From: Bacteroidota bacterium
GTDB lineage: Bacteria; Bacteroidota; Bacteroidia; Bacteroidales; Prolixibacteraceae
NCBI GenBank assembly: GCA_024278975.1
Contig: JAJRSD010000083.1
Coordinates: 24,967-88,966 of the forward strand
DNA length: 64,000 bases
Reading direction: 5' to 3'
Made by a program: the position numbers and the translations under genes. How positions within the stretch are numbered: the first letter of the stretch is position 1; each line of letters begins with the position of its first letter. This document shows, one piece after another, positions 8,139-16,968 of this stretch. The notes beneath the pieces are model-generated. The model was not told where the DNA came from. It ran no database searches and saw nothing but the letters and a program-made list of their open reading frames with translations.

Positions 8139-9740
8139 CTAAAAATTGCTGTTTAATAATTCCTCTGTTTCTTTTAGTGCCAGACCATCTGAAGTCATTT
8201 TCCAAGTTTTTCCAACCATATCGGCATCCCATGTATTCGACACATTATCAATATCGTAAATTATCTTAATCATATTCTCCCCAAGAAAAACTGATTTTCC
8301 TTCCGGTATTTTTATGGTGATATCAACATCTTGATTACGCCATTTGCCGTCTTCGTCTAATAAAAAGTATGGGTCGAATAACAATGTTGAGTCGTTTAAT
8401 TCGTAAATGTATATTATATCTTCGGCAGATTCTTTTGCATCTTCGCGAGTTTTCCCTCTCGCCGCTTTCTTCACCGAAACAATAAAATTATCGCTTCCCG
8501 ATTTTACTATATCTAAATTTGGTTCCCCCATCATAACTTCATCGCCATTAATAATCATAATCTTAAAGTTATTAATATCGAGGTCGAGTTCAGCATAGTC
8601 GTCATATTTATCATCGGCAAGTTTTAAGTACAGGGTTTCGCACGAGTCGCACGAAATTGTTTTATTCACTGTTATCGATGACTTACTTTTATAATTTCCA
8701 ACCTGCCCTGCCGAAACAACTATTAGCGAAACAAGTGCAATTAACCAAACCCCAATCATACTTAATCCTATGGCTGTGTTATTTGTTTTATAGCGAAACA
8801 CCAGTTTTGTTCCGATAAAAAGCATTGCAAGCATCGGAATTCCCACTAATAACCCGATTGCAATTAATCCAAATGTTACTGTTCCGGGTTCAACAAAATG
8901 GTTAAAGAAACCGGGAACCTGAATGTCGGGACTCCAAATTAACGGCCAGCCATCAACAAAAGAGTGCCCGATTGCAAGTGTTGAAATAAACCCTAACAGA
9001 CCAAAAAATCCGGAGATAATTAAAACAATACCAATTATTATTACAATTACTTTTAGCAAAACTTTAAATATATTGTAAGCCACGTCGCCTGCACCTTCAA
9101 CACCTTTTTTCCCTTTCGAATAAGTGTCTGACTCTTTAAACTTTTTGTAACTCTCTTTTACTTCGGCAACTTCCTCTTTTATCGACTTTTCAATATTTTT
9201 CACAGTTGCTTCTTGTCCACGCATTTCGAGGCGTTGAGTAGTGTTTATCGCTTTCGGAACTGCAATCCAAAGAATAAAGTATGCAATTAAAGCTGCTCCT
9301 GAAGTTACAAAAAACAGGGCTACAAAAATAATTCGCAGAATTACCGGATCCATATTAAAGTATGCCGAAAGTCCACCACAAACACCACCTAAAACACGGT
9401 GCTCGGGGTCGCGGTACAGTCTTCTTTTTCTTTTAGATTCAGTGTAAACAGGTTCTTCTTCTTCTCCCTCTCCTTCTTCTTCGGCAATAATTTCCGGAGT
9501 TCCCATTATTTCAATTATATTGTTTACCATTTCAACTGTAACGACTATTTTCTCTTCGGTTGATTTTTCGCTGAAAATTTCAGCAATCCTCGCTTCAATG
9601 TCCGAAACAATCTCTCTCCCCTCTTCTCCGCTACCAAAATGGTTTTTTAATTTAATTAGATATTTCTGGAGTACCTCGTACGCATCTTCTTCGATGTGAA
9701 AAATGGTACCACTTATATTTATTGTAAATGTCTTTTTCAT
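8139..9740 (-). CDS. PspC domain-containing membrane protein
   Basis: This 533-residue protein has three parts. Residues 1-85 form a soluble N-terminal domain. A PspC domain at about 105-165 contains YRDPEHRVLGGVCGG and a hydrophobic hairpin. Several further transmembrane segments (about 225-350) are followed by a hydrophilic C-terminal domain that would lie in the periplasm, carrying a CDSC pair near residue 370. This long PspC form is typical of Bacteroidota, where it commonly sits next to a PadR regulator, as here. It is expected to act in envelope-stress sensing at the inner membrane. The acidic linker EGEGEEEEP at about 90-97 precedes the PspC domain. Confidence 0.9.
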   Translation of the reverse strand: MKKTFTINISGTIFHIEEDAYEVLQKYLIKLKNHFGSGEEGREIVSDIEARIAEIFSEKSTEEKIVVTVEMVNNIIEIMGTPEIIAEEEGEGEEEEPVYTESKRKRRLYRDPEHRVLGGVCGGLSAYFNMDPVILRIIFVALFFVTSGAALIAYFILWIAVPKAINTTQRLEMRGQEATVKNIEKSIKEEVAEVKESYKKFKESDTYSKGKKGVEGAGDVAYNIFKVLLKVIVIIIGIVLIISGFFGLLGFISTLAIGHSFVDGWPLIWSPDIQVPGFFNHFVEPGTVTFGLIAIGLLVGIPMLAMLFIGTKLVFRYKTNNTAIGLSMIGVWLIALVSLIVVSAGQVGNYKSKSSITVNKTISCDSCETLYLKLADDKYDDYAELDLDINNFKIMIINGDEVMMGEPNLDIVKSGSDNFIVSVKKAARGKTREDAKESAEDIIYIYELNDSTLLFDPYFLLDEDGKWRNQDVDITIKIPEGKSVFLGENMIKIIYDIDNVSNTWDADMVGKTWKMTSDGLALKETEELLNSNF

Positions 9741-9851
9741 CTCATTATTATTTTAAATTTTTTACGGGCATTCGATGTATCTCGCGTATAGTTTTTTTTC
9801 TGTGTTATAAATATGCTGTTTGCTCGTTTCATCTCATTATAATTTTAATAG

Positions 9852-10184
9852 TTACGATCTATTATTTTTAACTGTACCTACAGATTCTACTAATTCTCCC
9901 CACGAATTTTCCAGATCTCCTAGAAATTTTCGTCCACTGTCTGTTAATTCGTAGTATTTACGCGGCGGTCCTTGTGTAGATTCCTCCCAACGGTAAGTTA
10001 ATAATCCTGCATTTTTTAAGCGGGTGAGCAGTGGATAAAGTGTTCCTTCAACCACTATTAATTTTGCTTCTTTTAATGCCTGAATTATATTGCTTGCGTA
10101 GAGAGGTTTGCCGTCCAGAACAAGAAGTATGCAATATTCCAAAACTCCTTTCCTCATCTGTGCTTTTGCATTTTCTATTTTCAT
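9852..10184 (-). CDS. PadR-family transcriptional regulator
   Basis: This 110-residue protein matches the short PadR type: MRKGVLEYCILLVL, then YASNIIQALKEA, EGTLYPLLTRLKNAGLL as the recognition region, and the wing WEESTQGPPRKYYELT. It lies between the repeat protein gene (52 bases upstream) and the PspC gene. It probably represses the whole operon through the inverted repeat at 10819-10843 over the operon promoter. No ligand can be predicted. Confidence 0.92.
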   Translation of the reverse strand: MKIENAKAQMRKGVLEYCILLVLDGKPLYASNIIQALKEAKLIVVEGTLYPLLTRLKNAGLLTYRWEESTQGPPRKYYELTDSGRKFLGDLENSWGELVESVGTVKNNRS

Positions 10185-10236
10185 CTCAATAAATTCTAAT
10201 ATGTGTACATAATTGCGTTCTCTAAATCTCTCAGAT

Positions 10237-10668
10237 TTAAATTTCCCAAACTTTCTCTGAAGTCATCCACGCTTCCAGTTCCAACGAAGTTTCAACATCT
10301 TCGTTTACCAGAAACAGGTCTCCGTTTAACATCCACTCTTCAATTCCCAAATCATTGTCGTTCTCCAGAGTATATCCAAACCCTGCGACTCTGAAATGGT
10401 TTTCGTCGAACATCCAATTTTCTAACTCTAAAGTTGGATCGTTTTCATTTTCTAATAACGTGAAATTGAAATTTTCAGTTGTTGAACCTGAAGTTTCTGT
10501 CGCTTTTGGAGTTTCAATCATCGCGAGGGCAATTTTGTTGAAACTACTGTTTTCTAAAAGCTTCTTCCAAAAATCCTGACCGCTAACTGTTAAACTAATT
10601 AGAACGAAACTAACTACTACTGCTACCGACCTTAAAATTGTTTTCTGAACATTGTCTTTTGTTTTCAT
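10237..10668 (-). CDS. Small exported/membrane protein with LELExWM repeats
   Basis: This 143-residue protein has an N-terminal hydrophobic segment (about residues 14-30, ending VSGQ). The C-terminal half contains three related units: TLELENWMFDENHF, LGIEEWMLNGDLFLV and SLELEAWMTSEKVW. The shared motif is Lx(L/I)ExWM, with units about 22-30 residues apart. It is the first gene behind the PadR-type promoter, so it should be the most highly induced product of the operon. I do not recognise a named family. The regular Glu-x-Trp-Met units suggest short amphipathic helices that bind a partner or a membrane surface. Confidence 0.75.
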   Translation of the reverse strand: MKTKDNVQKTILRSVAVVVSFVLISLTVSGQDFWKKLLENSSFNKIALAMIETPKATETSGSTTENFNFTLLENENDPTLELENWMFDENHFRVAGFGYTLENDNDLGIEEWMLNGDLFLVNEDVETSLELEAWMTSEKVWEI

Positions 10669-10799
10669 GGCTTTTTTGTTTCTGTTTGTTTTTGTTTTTC
10701 TGTTTTCTTGTTATTATGACGCTGTTTTTTTAATAATGTTACAAACTATAAGGAACTATTTTAAAGAAACTACTCTTTTTTACCTTGTTGTTTGCAATG

Positions 10800-10843
10800 C
10801 AAATATATGTATTTATTTTAGTACTATGCAACACAAAGTACTA
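10800..10843 (-). promoter_or_regulatory. Promoter and PadR operator of the PadR/PspC operon
   Basis: On the minus strand, TATATTTG (10800-10807) is a -7 element with a TTG (10829-10831) 21 bases upstream. The perfect inverted repeat TAGTACT (10819-10825) / AGTACTA (10837-10843), with an 11-base spacer, straddles the -33 element. A repressor bound there would block initiation. The PadR protein of this operon is the natural candidate. Confidence 0.65.
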
Positions 10844-10850
10844 TAAAAAT

Positions 10851-11345
10851 AATAATTAATTTTAAAAGAGAGCATAAAGTGCTGTGTAAAAGCAATCTAT
10901 GGAGTATTAAAAAATTGGGTATTTTTTGCGATTATTCTCAAAAAGTAATATAAACTGTTGTCATTACGAGGGGTCGCCCAAATTAATTGGGCATAATAAG
11001 TAAATGACAGAGAGATGCTGAATCGAGTTCTCCCATGAGAGTCCTTTGGATAGCATGACGCTATAATTTTAACGTCACCCTGAACTTGTTTCAGGGTCTT
11101 TTAACAAAATCTGTCATTGGCAGCGAAGCGAAGTAATATCTAATTTAACCAAACATTAGCGATATATTTTACTAAAATATATCTTGTCTCACCACCCATT
11201 ACTTTGTCTCTTTTAAATTGTTAATAACCTATTAACATGTTGTTCAAAAGTTGCCAAAATTGTTTAATAAATATCCGATTAAGGTTTTGGTAGTAATGTT
11301 AAAATATGTGAACTTTCGTCGCCTTTTTAAAATGATATTAGCCTT
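10851..11345. other. Non-coding gap with a REP-like dispersed repeat
   Basis: No gene is visible here. The stretch 11074-11099 (GTCACCCTGAAC...TCAGGGTCT) contains a 7-bp stem, ACCCTGA (11077-11083) and TCAGGGT (11091-11097). A related copy in the opposite orientation forms one arm of the hairpin at 38644-38706. It probably belongs to a genome-wide family of short intergenic repeats. The rest is AT-rich and unremarkable. Confidence 0.5.
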
Positions 11346-11353
11346 TAGTTTTG
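11346..11353 (+). promoter_or_regulatory. Putative -7 element for the TonB receptor operon
   Basis: TAGTTTTG matches TAnnTTTG and lies 143 bases before the receptor ATG, leaving a long leader. No clear -33 element is present, so the assignment is tentative. Confidence 0.35.
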
Positions 11354-11496
11354 AGGTTTGAAAAAGGTTAAATTAGAACCAGAAATATGATAAAATCAGT
11401 TGTGATAGTTAAAGATTATGGTATTGTATTCTCATTCAACAAATCAAAAAATAACATACTATTCATTTATTTAAATTCTATTAAAAACAATTTTTT

Positions 11497-14043
11497 ATGA
11501 AAAAAACAATTTTGTCATCTGTAATGGTGGCTATTTTTAGCTTACTTGGTTTTGCAACTTTTGCTCAGGGAACAATTAAAGGGGTAATTGTTGACACGGA
11601 AACCAGCGAAGCATTAATAGGAGCCAGTGTAGTTCTCGATGGTACAACTATTGGAACTGTTACCAACATTAATGGAGAATTCTCGCTTTCGGTTAAAGAG
11701 GGCGACCAAAAAATTAACATCTCTTATATAGGATATGTTACTCAACAAGTTAATGTAAAAGTTTCTAGTGGGAAAACCATCGACATTGGAGAAGTAAAAC
11801 TTCAATCTGATGCGGTAGGTATTAGCGAAGTAATGGTGCTTGCATCTGTTGCTGTAAGGCGGAAAACCCCGGTTGCGGTTTCGTCGATAGATCCAACAGA
11901 AATTGCTGAAAAATTGGGAACTCAAGAGTATCCTGAGATTTTAAAATCTACTCCCGGAATTTATGCAACTCGTCAGGGAGGTGGTTTTGGCGACTCGCGT
12001 ATTAATGTTCGTGGTTTCGATATGAAAAACACAGCAGTACTTATTAACGGTGTTCCGGTAAACGACATGGAGAACGGCTGGGTTTATTGGAGTAACTGGG
12101 CAGGTTTATCTGAAGTTACACGCTCGATGCAGGTACAACGTGGTCTTGGAGCTTCTAAACTTTCGATTGGTTCGGTTGGTGGTACTATTAACATTATTAC
12201 CAAAACTACCGATGCTAAAAAAGGTGGAAGTGTTTATACCGGTGTTGGAAACGATGGTTATAGGAAAACTTCGTTTACACTCTCTTCCGGATTAAGTGAA
12301 AAAGGATGGGCAATGTCTTTGTCGGGAGCCCGTGCAACAGGAAACGGCTGGGTTGATGCAACTCAATTCGAAGGCTGGTCGTATTTTGCAAGTATATCTA
12401 AACGCTGGACAAATCAAATGTTAACATTTACTGCATTTGGTGCTCCGCAAGTTCACGGACAACGTTCGAGCACTCAAAGTATTGAGCAGGTTAAAGACCC
12501 TGCAAAAGGGTTACGTTTTAACCCTGACTGGGGATACAAAGATGGGCAAACATATAATTTGAGAACCAATTTCTATCATAAACCACAAATGTCGTTAAAC
12601 CATTATTTAACAATTAGCGACAATATGACTTTGGCAACATCTGCTTATTATTCGTTCGGAACAGGTGGTGGAACAGGCAATTACGGTTCTAACCAAAACG
12701 CATTTTACACTTATAAAACTCCTGATAATTTAATTGATTACGACAGGATTGTTGCTGAAAATGTAGCAAATGGAAATGGCGGTTCAACTGCAATTATGCG
12801 TGCATCAAGAAACGATCATAACTGGATGGGTGTTCTATCTAACCTTCAGTATAATTTAAATGAAAACTGGGAATTAAGTGGTGGTTTAGATTTACGACAT
12901 TACATCGGAAAACACTACCGCGAAGTTACAGATTTAATGGGCGGTGACTTTGTTTTATCCACAGAAGATAAAAACAACCCGGATAAAATTGCACGTGTAG
13001 GCGATAGGATTGGTTATTCGAACGAAGGTGTTGTAACATGGCAAGGATTATTTGGTCAGGTAGAATATTCGAAAGACAAATTATCTACATTTTTTGCAGC
13101 CTCTGTTTCAAACTCAGGATATCAACGTATAGACTATTTTAATTATTTAGACAGCGATCCCAACCAAACTTCAGAGAAAGTAAATCATCAGGGTTTTGTA
13201 ACAAAAGGTGGAGCAAATTATAATATTAACGAAAAGCACAACGTTTTTGCCAATATTGGGTACTTCGAAAAAGCACCAACTTTCGATGCTGTTTTTATCA
13301 ATTACGTGAATGATATTAATACTGGAGCCACAAACGAAAAAACCATGTCTTATGAAATTGGTTATGGTTACAGTAGTCAGAATTTTACTGTTAATATTAA
13401 TGCATATTCAACCAACTGGAAAGATAAATATTTCCGACGCTCTATTAGACAACCTGATGGAGAATTTTATCAGGCAAATATTCAAGGAGTAAATGCTCTA
13501 CACCAGGGTATCGAAATGGATTTTAAATGGAAGCCTGTTAAAGATCTTAGAATTACAGGTATGGCATCTTTGGGTGACTGGACATGGCAAAACGATTTAG
13601 TTGACGTACCAATAGTAAACGACAACCAAGAAGTAATTGGATATGTTGATTTATATATTGCAGGTTTAAAAGTTGGCGATGCTGCACAAACAACATTTGC
13701 CCTTGGAGCAGATTACGAACTTTTTGAAGGGTTTAAAATTGGAGTGAATTACAACTATTACGAGAATTTATATGCACAATACGATCCAACAGGGAGAGGA
13801 GATGAAGCTAAAAAAGGTGTGCAGCCCTGGAAAGTTCCTGCGTATGGTTTAGTTGATGCAAATATTAGATACCGGTTTAAAATTGGCGATTTCGATGCTA
13901 CATTATACGGAAATATCATAAATATATTTGATACTGAATTTATTTCGGATGCTGATGATGGAAAGAATAACGATTGGCAATCAGCAAGAGTTTATTATGG
14001 TATTGGCAGAAATTGGTCGACAGGTTTAAGAATTAACTTCTAA
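11497..14043 (+). CDS. TonB-dependent outer-membrane receptor with carboxypeptidase-like regulatory domain
   Basis: This 848-residue protein has a signal peptide ending FATFAQ, then a CarboxypepD_reg-like beta-sandwich (GTIKGVIVDTETSEALIGA to about residue 110). The plug follows (YPEILKSTPGIYATRQG, INVRGFD, LINGVPVNDMENG), then a beta-barrel ending in the aromatic-rich strand GIGRNWSTGLRINF. It is shorter than SusC proteins (about 1000 residues) and lacks a SusD neighbour, so it is better described as a substrate-specific receptor of unknown ligand. A lipoprotein gene follows after 12 bases and a terminator closes the pair, so the two form one transcription unit and probably one outer-membrane complex. 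Confidence 0.92.
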   Translation: MKKTILSSVMVAIFSLLGFATFAQGTIKGVIVDTETSEALIGASVVLDGTTIGTVTNINGEFSLSVKEGDQKINISYIGYVTQQVNVKVSSGKTIDIGEVKLQSDAVGISEVMVLASVAVRRKTPVAVSSIDPTEIAEKLGTQEYPEILKSTPGIYATRQGGGFGDSRINVRGFDMKNTAVLINGVPVNDMENGWVYWSNWAGLSEVTRSMQVQRGLGASKLSIGSVGGTINIITKTTDAKKGGSVYTGVGNDGYRKTSFTLSSGLSEKGWAMSLSGARATGNGWVDATQFEGWSYFASISKRWTNQMLTFTAFGAPQVHGQRSSTQSIEQVKDPAKGLRFNPDWGYKDGQTYNLRTNFYHKPQMSLNHYLTISDNMTLATSAYYSFGTGGGTGNYGSNQNAFYTYKTPDNLIDYDRIVAENVANGNGGSTAIMRASRNDHNWMGVLSNLQYNLNENWELSGGLDLRHYIGKHYREVTDLMGGDFVLSTEDKNNPDKIARVGDRIGYSNEGVVTWQGLFGQVEYSKDKLSTFFAASVSNSGYQRIDYFNYLDSDPNQTSEKVNHQGFVTKGGANYNINEKHNVFANIGYFEKAPTFDAVFINYVNDINTGATNEKTMSYEIGYGYSSQNFTVNINAYSTNWKDKYFRRSIRQPDGEFYQANIQGVNALHQGIEMDFKWKPVKDLRITGMASLGDWTWQNDLVDVPIVNDNQEVIGYVDLYIAGLKVGDAAQTTFALGADYELFEGFKIGVNYNYYENLYAQYDPTGRGDEAKKGVQPWKVPAYGLVDANIRYRFKIGDFDATLYGNIINIFDTEFISDADDGKNNDWQSARVYYGIGRNWSTGLRINF

Positions 14044-14055
14044 AAAAGTATTAAA

Positions 14056-15192
14056 ATGAAAAAGATATTATTTATAGCGACACTCGCAATTGTAGTTGTT
14101 TTCAATGCTTGTACTCCAATGCAGGAAATCAACGATGAAATTGACAAATTGATTGCTGATGATGACAAAACAGCAATTTTCTTAAAAGACAGAGCAATAG
14201 CTCCGGCTGCTTATACTCTTACCGACGAAGACTACGAACTCTCGAGTAACGAAAGTGTGAGTAAGTATAAAAGCTTCTCGAAATATGCTTTACCAAAAGA
14301 CTATCTTCCTGAGATTTTAAATATAAAATTTTCGGCAGACGATGCTCAATCGATGGTGGTTACGTACGCTTTTTATTCGAAACCGATAAAAGATAAAGAT
14401 AATGCCTATGAAATTAGTGATGAAGATTACATAAGCATGGGACAGAAGTATGGAAATTTTAGTGATGAAGATGTTGCTGAATCGTTAATTGGTAAGTTAT
14501 TCGATAGAATAATGTATGCCGATGAAGTCGGTGCTGAAAAAACTGCACAATATATTTTATTTTCAAAATATAATACGCGTTATATAAGAGTAAATGCTGA
14601 TGGTACGAGCGAAGAGGTTGGTTACGACAAAAATGCAGAAGAGGTTACCGACGAAATTTACGAGGCAACAGGAAATGGTAAGTATAAAACTTTTTATACA
14701 ATTAATGATGCATTGGAAGATTTGGCACAATATGCCACCGAAAATGGAAAAAATCCTGTTACATACGCCGGCACAGTGTATAAAAATTACATCGACACAT
14801 ATATAGTTTATCTGTTTAATGGTACAAATTGGCTGGCTAAACAGAGTGTTATGCCAGTTGCAGAGGAGTTAAATTATGCATTAAACGCTGATGATATTAC
14901 TCAAAGTACATGGTGGGCCGACCCTGCAATTAAAATCACTTTAACATCTGAAGATTATGCTCTTTACCCGGAATCTGCCAAGTATGGTAACTTCGACCTC
15001 CGTAGTGGAAAAGTACCGGGAACGGATCATGGTAAATTAATTGAGATGATTACCGGGATGTTAGACACTAATTATAGTATTGTTGAGGATCAACAATATT
15101 TAGTAACATATAATTATTATGATGGTAGTTCCGGCGCTACTAATATTCGTTTGATTAAAAACGGCGGAACCTGGTCTGAAGTTACAGATTAA
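14056..15192 (+). CDS. Hypothetical lipoprotein with repeated modules, partner of the TonB receptor
   Basis: This 378-residue protein has a lipoprotein signal (MKKILFIATLAIVVVFNACT; lipidated Cys about 19). Three similar modules follow, each containing a (T/S)xEDY segment (LTDEDYELSS, ISDEDYISMG, LTSEDYALYP), usually with a Y/K-YGNF element and a later beta-strand rich in Tyr. It lies 12 bases after the TonB receptor gene, so it is expected at the outer membrane as a surface-exposed binding partner. No family name is recognised. The repeat structure is visible directly. Confidence 0.8.
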   Translation: MKKILFIATLAIVVVFNACTPMQEINDEIDKLIADDDKTAIFLKDRAIAPAAYTLTDEDYELSSNESVSKYKSFSKYALPKDYLPEILNIKFSADDAQSMVVTYAFYSKPIKDKDNAYEISDEDYISMGQKYGNFSDEDVAESLIGKLFDRIMYADEVGAEKTAQYILFSKYNTRYIRVNADGTSEEVGYDKNAEEVTDEIYEATGNGKYKTFYTINDALEDLAQYATENGKNPVTYAGTVYKNYIDTYIVYLFNGTNWLAKQSVMPVAEELNYALNADDITQSTWWADPAIKITLTSEDYALYPESAKYGNFDLRSGKVPGTDHGKLIEMITGMLDTNYSIVEDQQYLVTYNYYDGSSGATNIRLIKNGGTWSEVTD

Positions 15193-15210
15193 TCCGCTTT
15201 AACAAATATT

Positions 15211-15240
15211 AAAAAAAGCCGCTTTATGCGGCTTTTTTTT
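15211..15240 (+). terminator. Rho-independent terminator after the receptor/lipoprotein pair
   Basis: AGCCGC (15217-15222), loop TTTAT, then GCGGCT (15228-15233) followed by a run of T. A-rich sequence precedes the stem, so the hairpin could also work on the other strand. Confidence 0.9.
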
Positions 15241-15253
15241 GCTTCAATACCCT

Positions 15254-15578
15254 CGCTCCTGCGCTATTGTATCGTGTGGTAATGTTGTTTCGAGTTCAAA
15301 GTTCAAAGTTCAAAGTTCCAAGTTTCGGGTTGGCGGGTTTTCTTTTTACTGAATGGTAGTTCAATCGTGCACCGGTAAGGGTTAAAACTCTCCCTCTTCT
15401 CCCTCTCTTCGCGAAGAGAGGGACGATAATTTGGTAGTCTGATTTATCAGACTGCTAAATTATCAGGGTGAGTAATCTAAATTGTGCAAACCATTCTCAA
15501 TTAGCTCAAACTGAGCGCAAATATAATCGTACCTCCGCTCCTGCGCTATTGTATCGTGTGGTAATGTTGTTTCGAGTT
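15254..15578. repeat. Direct repeat pair, 43 bp identical core, 282 bp apart
   Basis: The two copies, CGCTCCTGCGCTATTGTATC... at 15254-15296 and at 15536-15578, are identical over 43 bases. The similarity continues less perfectly for about 80 more bases. The duplication lies in non-coding DNA downstream of a terminator. Confidence 0.85.
15401..15464. repeat. Two adjacent stem-loops
   Basis: 15401-15422 is a perfect palindrome (CCCTCTCTTCG/CGAAGAGAGGG). 15425-15442 and 15447-15464 pair over 18 bases with two mismatches around a TTTA loop. Neither is followed by a T run, so they are not ordinary terminators; they resemble a composite REP-type element. Confidence 0.7.
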
Positions 15579-15822
15579 TAAAGTTTAAGGTTTCGGGTTG
15601 GCGGAACAGGCAGGTTTTCTTTTACTGAACGCAGTTCAATCGCGCACCGGCGAGGAGGGTTTTAGATGCCCCTGTTTCCACTTACAAGCGCAAGCGCTTG
15701 CAAGTTCCAATAATCCCCCTGAATCAGCGGATAGTCGCAGGCAATTAACCGTTTAGGTTATTGACGGAGACAGGGGTATTTAAATTCATCATTTAATAAC
15801 CTGTTTTATTAAAATGAATTCT

Positions 15823-15830
15823 TATTTTTG
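15823..15830 (+). promoter_or_regulatory. -7 promoter element for nadA
   Basis: TATTTTTG fits TAnnTTTG and lies 16 bases before the ATG at 15846. An in-frame TTG at 15828 is part of this element, which argues against its use as a start codon. Confidence 0.6.
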
Positions 15831-15845
15831 TCCCCTATTTATTGT

Positions 15846-16844
15846 ATGAAAATGGAACAAGTACAAATTAATAAGATGTTGGAAGGGAAGGGTTTTATTG
15901 ATGAACCGATTGACCCGAAACTGGATTTGGTTAAGGAAATTAACCGTCTGAAAAAAGAGAGAAACGCCGTAATTCTCAGCCACTTTTATGTTGAAGGCGA
16001 GTTGCAGGATATTGCAGATTATGTGGGCGACAGTCTTGGACTGGCACAGGCAGCAGCAAATACCGATGCAGAAACGATAGTTTTTGTGGGCGTTCATTTT
16101 ATGGCCGAAACAGCAAAAATTATCAATCCTCAGAAAAAGGTAATATTACCCGATTTAAAAGCAAGTTGCTCGCTTGCAGAATCGGCACCGGCCGAAAAAT
16201 TTGCAGCATTCAAAGCAAAATATCCCAACCATAAAGTTATTACTTACGTAAATGCAACTGCCGACTTAAAAACAATGTCCGACATTGTTTGTACTTCGGC
16301 GAATGCCCAAAAAATTGTTGAAAGTTTCCCAAAAGATCAGAAGTTAATTTTTGCCCCCGATAAAAACCTTGGTAATTATATTAATAGTATCACCGGGCGT
16401 AATATGGTTTTATGGGACGGCGCCTGTGTTGTACACGAACAATATTCAGTAGAAAAAATTGCTGATTTAATAGATGAACATTCAGATGCAGAATTTATTG
16501 CTCATCCCGAATGTGAAAAACCTGTTCTTTTGCTGGCAAAACATATTGGTTCAACAACGTCGCTTTTAAACTACGTTCAGTCGAGTAGTGCGAAAAAATT
16601 TATTGTTGCAACCGAAAGTGGTATTCTACACCAGATGATAAAAGCGTGCCCCGATAAAATTTTCATTCCGGCTCCGTCAATCGACTCAACCTGCGGATGT
16701 AACGACTGTGAGTTTATGAAACTTAACAGTATGCAAAAACTTTATAATTGCATGAAATACGAGCAACCCGAAGTTACTCTCCCGGAGGATGTAATCGAAA
16801 AAGCCCGAATCCCAATTCAACGAATGTTGGATATTTCAAAATAA
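15846..16844 (+). CDS. nadA: Quinolinate synthase A
   Basis: NadA condenses iminoaspartate with dihydroxyacetone phosphate to make quinolinate for NAD synthesis, using a [4Fe-4S] cluster. Counted from the ATG at 15846, cluster-ligand cysteines are visible at C108 (KASCSLAE), C194 (DGACVVHE) and in the CGCNDC segment at 283-288. Family signatures include ILSHFYVEGELQDIADYVGDS and TESGILHQM. Length (about 332 residues) fits the family. No nadB or nadC is adjacent, so it is a single gene with its own promoter. The ATG at 15846 is preferred over an upstream TTG that lies inside the promoter; 15852 is an alternative. Confidence 0.95.
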   Translation: MKMEQVQINKMLEGKGFIDEPIDPKLDLVKEINRLKKERNAVILSHFYVEGELQDIADYVGDSLGLAQAAANTDAETIVFVGVHFMAETAKIINPQKKVILPDLKASCSLAESAPAEKFAAFKAKYPNHKVITYVNATADLKTMSDIVCTSANAQKIVESFPKDQKLIFAPDKNLGNYINSITGRNMVLWDGACVVHEQYSVEKIADLIDEHSDAEFIAHPECEKPVLLLAKHIGSTTSLLNYVQSSSAKKFIVATESGILHQMIKACPDKIFIPAPSIDSTCGCNDCEFMKLNSMQKLYNCMKYEQPEVTLPEDVIEKARIPIQRMLDISK

Positions 16845-16968
16845 ATATTTCCCGTTTAATTATTTTCATACGGTTTGTGAATACAGCAAAAAAAGTTTTT
16901 AAGTCTGTGGTTAATGTTTATTCAATGAATAAATTAACTTTAAGGTCTTAATTTTTAAACTGAGAATT

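Larger units (their letters stand above)
15241..15822. other. Repeat-rich non-coding island
   Basis: No gene is supported between the terminator and the nadA promoter. A 43-base direct repeat (15254-15296 and 15536-15578) is followed in both copies by about 80 bases of weaker similarity (TTTCGGGTTGGCGG, then TTTTCT..TACTGAA, then GTTCAATCG). Between them lie a perfect 22-base palindrome (15401-15422) and a hairpin with 18-base arms (15425-15464). At the right end, CCCCTGTTTCC (15669-15679) and GGAGACAGGGG (15766-15776) form an inverted pair around a GCGC-rich core. These look like decayed small intergenic repeats. Confidence 0.65.

Noticed and set aside
11497-15192. SusC/SusD pair
   Set aside because: The receptor is too short for SusC and the lipoprotein lacks SusD features; it has its own repeated modules instead.
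15401-15464. Hairpins as terminators or a CRISPR-like array
   Set aside because: No T run follows and there are no regularly spaced repeats with unique spacers.
15828-15845. TTG start for nadA
   Set aside because: The TTG lies inside a good -7 promoter element and would need transcription from further upstream; the ATG at 15846 fits the family.
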